This document shows positions 13,257-19,553 of a DNA stretch of 34,538 bases, in pieces. This DNA comes from a virus. Location of the stretch: the IMG/VR virus record IMGVR_UViG_3300032285_003291, positions 1 through 34,538 of that record. One strand, 5' to 3'. Position 1 is the first letter of the stretch. Each line of letters opens with the position of its first letter. Made by a program: the position numbers and the translations under genes. The notes beneath the pieces are model-generated. The model was given only the letters and a program-made list of their open reading frames with translations, was not told where the DNA came from and ran no database searches.

Positions 13257-13985
13257 ATGACTTTACCAAAAATATCTACACCGACTTTTGAGTTGGAATT
13301 GCCATCAACAGGAAAAACAATTAAATATCGTCCTTTTTTGGTCAAAGAGGAAAAGATATTACTTCTTGCACTTGAAAGTCAAGATGCAAAACAAATTACT
13401 ACAGCAATTAAAACTGTATTGAAAGATTGTATTTTGACTAGAGGTATTAAGGTGGAAGAACTACCAAGTTTTGATATTGAATATATTTTCTTGAATGTTC
13501 GTGGAAAATCAGTTGGGGAAAGTGTAGACTTAATTATTACTTGTAGTGATGATGGTGAAACTCAAGTTCCGGTAACGATTTATATTGACGAGATACAAGT
13601 CCAAAAAGATGAAACTCATACAACTGATATTCGTCTTGATGATAATTTAACTTTGAGAATGAAATATCCTTCACTTGATCAATTTATTAAGTCTAATTTT
13701 AATTTTAGTGAAGAAAAAACAATTTCAAATATTGATGAATCTTTTGATATTATTGCATCTTGTATTGATATGGTTTTTACACAAGAAGATAGTTGGGCTG
13801 CAGCAGATTGTACAAAGAAAGAACTAAAGGATTGGATTGAAACGATGGATACAAAACAATTTAAAATGATTGAGAATTTCTTTGAGACTATGCCAAAACT
13901 TGCTCATACTATTAAAGTTATAAATCCAAAAACTGAGGTTGAAAATGAAGTAACGTTGGAGGGATTAACAAGTTTTTTCGGCTGA
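13257..13985 (+). CDS. 26: Baseplate hub/assembly protein gp26
   Basis: A 242-residue gp26-like protein (T4 baseplate protein family, T4 gp26 208 residues). The N terminus is diagnostic: PTFELELPSTGKTIKYRPFL followed by VKEEKILLLALES. Also visible are FDIEYIFLNVRGKSVGE and a helical C-terminal part (DSWAAADCTKKELKDWIE, KQFKMIENFFETMPKL). The start is ATG 13257; an upstream in-frame TTG is not needed. The end of the gene carries a T TTT TTC heptamer five bases before the stop, with GGAGGG upstream, so part of the product may be extended in the -1 frame. In T4 gp26 acts with gp51 in hub assembly. Confidence 0.88.
   Translation: MTLPKISTPTFELELPSTGKTIKYRPFLVKEEKILLLALESQDAKQITTAIKTVLKDCILTRGIKVEELPSFDIEYIFLNVRGKSVGESVDLIITCSDDGETQVPVTIYIDEIQVQKDETHTTDIRLDDNLTLRMKYPSLDQFIKSNFNFSEEKTISNIDESFDIIASCIDMVFTQEDSWAAADCTKKELKDWIETMDTKQFKMIENFFETMPKLAHTIKVINPKTEVENEVTLEGLTSFFG
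13958..13979 (+). promoter_or_regulatory. Candidate -1 programmed ribosomal frameshift site
   Basis: The heptamer T TTT TTC (13973-13979) is in the right phase of the gp26 frame (agT TTT TTC) for simultaneous -1 slippage. A Shine-Dalgarno-like GGAGGG lies at 13958-13963, nine bases upstream, close to the spacing of the stimulatory element in E. coli dnaX. After the slip the frame reads Arg-Leu-Ile and then enters the gp51-like ORF at its ATG, with no stop between. The fusion would be 302 residues. GGAGGG is 24 bases from the gp51 ATG, too far to serve as its normal ribosome-binding site. I see only a 4-bp hairpin downstream, so no strong structural stimulator. Confidence 0.6.
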
Positions 13986-13987
13986 TT

Positions 13988-14164
13988 ATGGCTCATATGG
14001 AATTGGAGTCATATTTTAGACTTAATTTTGCACTTTTGCAATTTCATAAATGGCATTTGAGTGAAGTAGAAAATTTGATGCCCTGGGAAAGGGATATATA
14101 TGTCGCATTATTACAACAGCATATAGAAGAAGAAAATCTAAAACAACAACAAAATGGCTCTTAA
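13988..14164 (+). CDS. 51: gp51-like / tail assembly chaperone C-terminal ORF
   Basis: A 58-residue ORF (MAHMELESYFRLNFALLQFH...). The pattern aromatic-x-LLQFH, then LSEVENLMPWERDIYVALLQ and an acidic/Gln-rich end is typical of the short ORF before tape-measure genes in long-tailed phages (the T part of lambda G/GT). Position after gp26 corresponds to T4 gp51, the hub assembly catalyst, though T4 gp51 is much longer. It is in the -1 frame relative to gp26 and starts two bases after the gp26 stop. There is no usable Shine-Dalgarno sequence for ATG 13988. It may be made mostly as a gp26 fusion. It overlaps the next gene by 11 bases. Confidence 0.65.
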   Translation: MAHMELESYFRLNFALLQFHKWHLSEVENLMPWERDIYVALLQQHIEEENLKQQQNGS

Positions 14165-15965
14165 ATCTGTTTTATCTCCGGAAAAAATAACAGGGAAATC
14201 TAATAAGGGTGTTTTGTCTGCTCGAAAATTTATTTCTGGTGGTTCTTCTTTAGGTGGTTCTGTATTTGGTAATGCGGCAAATAAGATTGTTAATTTTCAG
14301 AGATCTGGAGTTCAACCATCTCCAGTTGATGTTGGTAGTATTATAAAAACTATATCTGCAGGAGTAGTCAATAATTATAACAATCAAGCACAAAGTATTA
14401 ATAATTCAGTCACTAATATAATCAGTAAAAGTGTAAGTAATTTATCAAAAGATTATCAGGATAGAATTAAAAAAGTAGATGAAGCAAAACCAACTGGAGT
14501 TCTTCAAAAGATTTTAGGTCTTTATAAAGACGTAATTGGTTTTATACAATTCTTTGGAAAAAGAAAATTTGTAGATGGATTAAGAGATAACTTAAAGGCA
14601 CTTCAAAAATCATTTACTGATAGTTTTGAAGTTGCAAAACTTATTCGTCAGGCAATTATTAAAATTGTAAAACAACTATCCAATCTTCCAAAAGCATCAT
14701 CATCTGGAGGTGGAGGAATAAATCTTGATGTTGATATTCCTGGTGGTGGATTGAAGAAATCTGCCCCAAGAGGTCTTGGAAGAATGATGAGAAGAGTTGG
14801 TGGTAAGGGTAGAATGCTTGCTCTTGGCGCTGGCGCTCTTGGATTGGGTGCTGCTGGTGGTGCAGCAGTAAATGCTCTTTCGGGAAGTGATGCAATACAA
14901 CCTGGTGGTGCTGCTCCCGAAATACCTGGAAATATAGTTGATAGTTTAAGTAGTATTATTGATAGATTTGCACGAGCAATTGATAGTTTAGTCAAAGGTG
15001 GTTCTGGTAAGACTTCGGGATCTTCTTCTGGGGGTGGTGGCGGAAGTGCTGGAAACGTAGAAAAACCAAAGGGAACTCCTGGTGATACTTCTGGTGCTAC
15101 TCCTGGTGCTCCTGGTGGTGCAGTTTTACCACAACAAGGAACTCCAGAAGAATTTAGAATTGCTGCTGCTCTTGCATCTGAAGGTGGATCTGGAGTAGAT
15201 GCTACTGATATATTGCAAGTGGCTGCAAATAGAATTGCTTCTGGTAAATATGGAAAAACTTATACTGATGTTTTCGCACAACCAGGTCAATTTGAAGGAG
15301 TTTTTAGTAGAGGATTATCGAAATATAAAAATATAAAAACGAAAGAAGATGCTGCAAAATTTTTGGGAGTGAGTACATCGGGAATAGATCAAAGACTTGC
15401 TGCTATCAGAGATCCAAAATTAAGAGCACAATCTGCTGAATTAGTTCAAGGAGCTTTGGAATTTAGAGCAGCTCCACAATATTATCAGAAAGAAGGGTTA
15501 GTTAAAGGAGAAATGGATACAAGTGGAAGATTTTATAATTCTAAATGGAGAGGGACCGCAGGATCTAATCAATTTTTAACTGGCCCAAAAGATCCAAAAA
15601 TTTCTGGTCCAGCACAAATTCAATTATCTACCAGTCAACCAACATCACAAGCACCACAAGCACAAACACAAGCAGCACCACAAGTACAAGCAGCACCACA
15701 AGTACAAGCAGCACCACAATTACAAACTCAAGTAGCACAAAGGGCAGCAGCAGTTTCTCAACCAGCACAAACACAACCACAAGTAAATTATCTTCCTATT
15801 AATATGGGTGGAGGACAGCAGCCGCAACAATCAGGAGGCGGCGGTCTTTCGGTCCCATCACCAGTACAGCAATCTGGACCTACAGTACCATCTCTTTCTG
15901 CTACAAATCCAGATAATTTCTTGGTTCTTTATTCAAGAATGGTTTATAATATTGTGGACGGATAA
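14154..15965 (+). CDS. Large tail protein with SleB-like cell-wall hydrolase domain
   Basis: A 603-residue protein. Residues 1-190 are helical (VNNYNNQAQSINNSVTNIIS; FVDGLRDNLKALQKSF), then a Gly-rich/hydrophobic segment (LALGAGALGLGAAGGAAV), a Gly/Ser/Pro linker, and at about 328-460 a SleB-type cell-wall hydrolase (Hydrolase_2): EEFRIAAALASEGG with candidate catalytic E343, then VAANRIASGKYGKTYTDVFA and a later GNQF-like SNQFL. A Pro/Gln/Ala tail with 18-bp repeats follows. Such a domain would cut peptidoglycan cross-links or glycan during DNA entry. Position after 26-51 and length close to T4 gp29 (590) make a hub/tape-measure role possible, but this is inference. It overlaps the next gene by one base. 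Confidence 0.75.
   Translation: MALKSVLSPEKITGKSNKGVLSARKFISGGSSLGGSVFGNAANKIVNFQRSGVQPSPVDVGSIIKTISAGVVNNYNNQAQSINNSVTNIISKSVSNLSKDYQDRIKKVDEAKPTGVLQKILGLYKDVIGFIQFFGKRKFVDGLRDNLKALQKSFTDSFEVAKLIRQAIIKIVKQLSNLPKASSSGGGGINLDVDIPGGGLKKSAPRGLGRMMRRVGGKGRMLALGAGALGLGAAGGAAVNALSGSDAIQPGGAAPEIPGNIVDSLSSIIDRFARAIDSLVKGGSGKTSGSSSGGGGGSAGNVEKPKGTPGDTSGATPGAPGGAVLPQQGTPEEFRIAAALASEGGSGVDATDILQVAANRIASGKYGKTYTDVFAQPGQFEGVFSRGLSKYKNIKTKEDAAKFLGVSTSGIDQRLAAIRDPKLRAQSAELVQGALEFRAAPQYYQKEGLVKGEMDTSGRFYNSKWRGTAGSNQFLTGPKDPKISGPAQIQLSTSQPTSQAPQAQTQAAPQVQAAPQVQAAPQLQTQVAQRAAAVSQPAQTQPQVNYLPINMGGGQQPQQSGGGGLSVPSPVQQSGPTVPSLSATNPDNFLVLYSRMVYNIVDG
15669..15722 (+). repeat. Three tandem 18-bp repeats in a Pro/Gln/Ala linker
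   Basis: Three copies of an 18-bp unit encoding QAAPQV, QAAPQV and QAAPQL (last copy with one base change). They sit in a low-complexity linker with further related units on both sides. Copy number is likely to vary between isolates. Confidence 0.85.
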
Positions 15966-18025
15966 TGGCTAAACTTCTTTCTTCTCCAATTGTTTCTGCT
16001 TCAAATAATATTGTTCTTTTTGCGAAGGGAACAAAAAATCTTCCCAAAGTGCAGAAGGGATTAGTTCAATTTAATCAGTTTTTACAAATCAAAACTGTTG
16101 AACTTGAAAGAACTAAACTTCCAGATAAGAAAAAAATTAAAGAACTTGCAAATCTGAATGTTGTATCTACGTTTGGTTCTGCTGGTGGATTGTTGGGTAG
16201 ATTGGCAAGTGGTGCTCTTGATGTTGCTGGTTTCTTGGGAAATTTCTTTCCATCGAGAGGAAAACTTGGAAAACCAAAACCCGTAAAGGGAATAAAACCA
16301 CCAAAACCAGTAGTTAGAGGACCGAAATTAAAACTTGGCGGAATAAGAGCACTTGGTGTTGTAAATGCTTTATTTGCTGGAGTTGATTTTGCGACTGGAC
16401 TTCAAGAAGGAGAAAGTGTAGGAAAAGCAGCAGCAGGTGCTGGTGGTTCTCTTGCTGGAAGTTTGCTTGGTGGAGCAATCGGTCAAGCATTAATTCCTAT
16501 TCCTGGAGTTGGATTTGTTCTTGGTAGTATGGCTGGTGGATTTTTGGGTGGTTATGCTTCTGATAGAGTATATGAAGGCGGAAGTTCACTTAAAGAAAAA
16601 CTAACTGGAAGATTAAAAAAACAACAAGAAAAACAAAAAGTACTTACAGGAGATAAAAATAGTTTTTCTGATGTAATTAGTAAGTTTAGTGGTGCTGTGA
16701 GTAAATTTGAAAGAGGAGTTGCTTCTGGTTTATTTGGTTCTGTTTCTAATGCTGGTATGGGTTCCTCTCAAGAAGGTACGACAGAATATGGAGAATATGG
16801 AAATCGTAATGAAACTCCAAGTCAAACTCCAGGAGAAATGCAAGATTTAAATGCAACTGGAGGTACTGCTCCAAGTTCTAATCCAATTACAGGAAAATAT
16901 GGAGAACAAAGAAGGGGACATATACATGCTGGAGTGGATTATGCTCCACCAGCAGGAACACCAATTAGTGTAATACAACCGGGAAGTGTTTCAAGTGCAG
17001 AGTTTAGAGACAATGGATATGGAAATCAAGTTAAAGTAGATCATCCAGGTGGAGTGAGTAGTTTTTATGCACATTTGAGTTCAATTTCAGTTAAAGTTGG
17101 GCAACAAGTATCCCCAGGAACTGTCATCGGAAAGGTTGGCAGCACAGGACATTCTACAGGACCACATTTGCATTTTGAGGTTGATGTGAATGGAAAAAGA
17201 ACAAATCCAACATCATACGCCGATAAACTTTTTAGATTTGGTGGAAATGTGAAAGTTGCACCAAAAGCATCACCACAATCTTCAATGGTTCCTGGTAGTC
17301 AAGGAATAAAACAAGGAAAGGAAAATGTAGTAATTGGTGATAGTATTGCAAAGGGTCAAATGGATGCGACTGGAAAAAAAGGAAAGGCAGTTGTTGGTGC
17401 TTCTCCAGATAAAGTGATGGGTTATATTAATGAAATGAATCAAAATGGAAGAATAAAAGGAAATACGGTTGAGTTGTCTTCTGGACTTGCAAATAATGTA
17501 AAAGATATTGGAAATGTTCAAAAGCAACTTGAATCATTGAAGTCTATGGGTGCTGCTTCTGTTTTGTTATCAGGAACTGCTAAATCTGGAAATAGAAAAG
17601 ACCAAATACAAGCAAATAATGAACTTGCTGCATTAGCAGCAAAATATCCTGGATTTGTAAAGTTTGGTGGTGGATTTACTCCAGGAGCAGATAATGTACA
17701 TCCTGCTGATGCTGCGGCATATAATAAGCAATTAACTGCTATGCAAGCAATAGTACAACCAGCACCACAAGCACAGGTTGTTCCTGCTGCTGCTCCATCA
17801 GTACCTCAAGTACAAACTTATCCAACATACAATCAACCACAATCAAGTGTAACTGTAATGCCTATAATGATGAGAAGTCAGGGTGGTGGAGGACAACAAA
17901 AACCAATGATTATTCCTGGTGGCGGAGGAGGTGGAGGAACTGTCATTCTTCCTGGTCCGAGTGAAGGTGAATTGGTAAATAGTCTTATGAAAACTATATT
18001 ACTTACTAATCTTTCGGCAACCTAA
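15965..18025 (+). CDS. Large tail protein with M23 peptidase and SGNH hydrolase domains
   Basis: A 686-residue multidomain protein. Residues 1-130 are basic and Pro-rich; 130-200 is a glycine-zipper region (GSLAGSLLGGAIGQALIPIP). The M23 metallopeptidase domain spans about 310-425, with zinc/catalytic residues H321 and D325 (HAGVD), H370 (YAHLS) and H401, H403 (PHLHFEV); it would cleave peptidoglycan peptides. A second domain at about 453-590 has the SGNH/GDSL pattern: GDS with S460 and D576-x2-H579 (DNVHP). The tail is Pro/Gln/Gly-rich and ends in a short helix, like the 603-residue protein upstream. It is probably a virion enzyme for passing the cell wall or modifying surface esters. Start TAATG overlaps the previous stop. 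Confidence 0.82.
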   Translation: MAKLLSSPIVSASNNIVLFAKGTKNLPKVQKGLVQFNQFLQIKTVELERTKLPDKKKIKELANLNVVSTFGSAGGLLGRLASGALDVAGFLGNFFPSRGKLGKPKPVKGIKPPKPVVRGPKLKLGGIRALGVVNALFAGVDFATGLQEGESVGKAAAGAGGSLAGSLLGGAIGQALIPIPGVGFVLGSMAGGFLGGYASDRVYEGGSSLKEKLTGRLKKQQEKQKVLTGDKNSFSDVISKFSGAVSKFERGVASGLFGSVSNAGMGSSQEGTTEYGEYGNRNETPSQTPGEMQDLNATGGTAPSSNPITGKYGEQRRGHIHAGVDYAPPAGTPISVIQPGSVSSAEFRDNGYGNQVKVDHPGGVSSFYAHLSSISVKVGQQVSPGTVIGKVGSTGHSTGPHLHFEVDVNGKRTNPTSYADKLFRFGGNVKVAPKASPQSSMVPGSQGIKQGKENVVIGDSIAKGQMDATGKKGKAVVGASPDKVMGYINEMNQNGRIKGNTVELSSGLANNVKDIGNVQKQLESLKSMGAASVLLSGTAKSGNRKDQIQANNELAALAAKYPGFVKFGGGFTPGADNVHPADAAAYNKQLTAMQAIVQPAPQAQVVPAAAPSVPQVQTYPTYNQPQSSVTVMPIMMRSQGGGGQQKPMIIPGGGGGGGTVILPGPSEGELVNSLMKTILLTNLSAT

Positions 18026-19341
18026 TGTCTATATCAGTCGGCGCATTTAGACCAAATTATTTTGGTATACAATCATTGGATGGAAAAAATAAAGTTGATG
18101 TGACTAATTCATTGTTATCATTTGATTATTTTGAGGATTTATTGTCTCCTTGTATAACCGCAATTGTACAAATTGTAAATTCATCTTCATTGTTTAATAT
18201 TCTTCCAATTCGTGGTGGCGAAAAGGTTGCGATTAGTATTGATACTGCTTTTGGTGAGTTTTTGCTTGATGGTGATGATGCATTATATGTGACGAAAGTG
18301 AGTGGATTAGACGCACAAACTTCAAATGAAAATTTTACATTACATATGGTTTCTAGGGAAGGTCTTACAAATGAAACAGTAAGATGTGAAAAAAAATATA
18401 ATAGTGCAACAATTGATGTTCATGTAAAAAGTATATTAAAAGATACATTAAAAACAAAAAAATTTAATAGTCAAAATATAGAAATAACATCAAATAATTA
18501 TTCTTTTATTGGAAATAATAAAAAACCATTTCATATTTTAACTTGGTTGGGACCAAAATCAGTTCCGGCAACATCAAGTAGAAGTGGAACTTCTGGTGAA
18601 GGTGAATATGCGAACGCAAAAGGAACTGCTGGATATTTATTTTATGAAAATAAAGATGGATTTAATTTTAGAAGTATTGATAGTTTAGTTGCAAATACTC
18701 AAATACAAAATCAAAGTGCAAATAAAGAAAAAATAATAACTTACATCTATACTCAAGTTATAGAAAACAATACACAATCCAATGAACTTAAAATATTAAA
18801 TTATGAATTTGAAAAAAATATAGATTTGATGAAATCGTTAAGAGTTGGAATGTATTCAAATAAAAGTTATTTTTATGATCTGTATTCAAATAGTTTGGAT
18901 ATTTACAAATATACGTTAAAGGAAGAAATTGGAAATAAGTTAGGAAACAAAGATATTGCGGTTTCTGATGAATTTGGTGATAGTATTAGTCGTATTATGG
19001 TTCGTGTTTCTGATAGAGGTGCTTTAAATAGTAATGGTACTGTTTCCGATAAAGAAAGAAGTGGTGCTGATATGGCTAAATCTTATTCTAGATATAATAT
19101 TCTATTTACTCAAGCACTAAATATGGTTGTGCCTTGTAATGTATCATTAAAAGTTGGAAGCATTATTAATGTAATATTTCCAAAAATAGACACAAAGGAA
19201 AACAAAGAATCTGATGATGAGCAGAGTGGTAATTATTTAATTAAAGGTTTGAGGCATCATTTTGAAGGAGGGCAAATGGTTACTAGTCTGAGACTAATAC
19301 GTGATAGTTATGGACTTTATGGACCCAATAATATTTTCTAA
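18025..19341 (+). CDS. 27: Baseplate hub protein gp27-like
   Basis: A 438-residue protein (T4 gp27: 391). Tube-type beta domains are suggested by the N terminus (YFEDLLSPCITAIVQIVNSS, then LPIRGGEKVAISIDT) and by LYVTKVSGLDAQTSNENFTL. The C terminus has NMVVPCNVSLKVGSIINVIF and SGNYLIKGLRHHFEGGQMVT, the pattern of gp27/gpD hub proteins that hold the gp5 spike. A Gly/Ser-rich loop is at about 190-200. It lies just before the gp5 OB-fold gene, as expected for a hub partner. It starts at the TAATG junction with the upstream gene. Confidence 0.8.
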   Translation: MSISVGAFRPNYFGIQSLDGKNKVDVTNSLLSFDYFEDLLSPCITAIVQIVNSSSLFNILPIRGGEKVAISIDTAFGEFLLDGDDALYVTKVSGLDAQTSNENFTLHMVSREGLTNETVRCEKKYNSATIDVHVKSILKDTLKTKKFNSQNIEITSNNYSFIGNNKKPFHILTWLGPKSVPATSSRSGTSGEGEYANAKGTAGYLFYENKDGFNFRSIDSLVANTQIQNQSANKEKIITYIYTQVIENNTQSNELKILNYEFEKNIDLMKSLRVGMYSNKSYFYDLYSNSLDIYKYTLKEEIGNKLGNKDIAVSDEFGDSISRIMVRVSDRGALNSNGTVSDKERSGADMAKSYSRYNILFTQALNMVVPCNVSLKVGSIINVIFPKIDTKENKESDDEQSGNYLIKGLRHHFEGGQMVTSLRLIRDSYGLYGPNNIF

Positions 19342-19346
19342 AAACT

Positions 19347-19553
19347 ATGGAATTAAAAGAACTTATTGATAAAATTTGCGAAGAAGTGCATTATTCGCAA
19401 AATGAACAAAGAAAAAGATATCTGGAAAGTTATCTTCAGGAACTTTTATCTTATCAAAAAAATAATCCAAATGAAGATAAAGTTCCGACTCCGTTGCAAT
19501 TATATTGCAACGACCACCCAGAAGCATTAGAGTGTAGATTATACGATGATTGA
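19347..19553 (+). CDS. Small conserved hypothetical protein between gp27 and gp5
   Basis: A 68-residue protein. The N-terminal two thirds are charged helix (ELIDKICEEVHYSQNEQRKR), followed by VPTPLQLYCNDHP and the short end ALECRLYDD with two cysteines. I recall this ending (PxPLxLYC...ECRxYDD) as common in small cyanophage proteins, but know no function. It overlaps the gp5 gene by 8 bases, so it is probably translated together with it and may be an assembly factor for the hub. Confidence 0.7.
   Translation: MELKELIDKICEEVHYSQNEQRKRYLESYLQELLSYQKNNPNEDKVPTPLQLYCNDHPEALECRLYDD

Noticed and set aside
13985-14010. Strong pseudoknot or stem-loop downstream of the slippery site
   Set aside because: Only a 4-bp hairpin (TATG/CATA) is visible; it is not enough to claim a structural stimulator.
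14648-14995. Minus-strand open frames opposite the 603-residue tail protein
   Set aside because: Pro/Ala-rich composition is explained by the Gly/Ser-rich sense codons, and the sense frame has clear domains.
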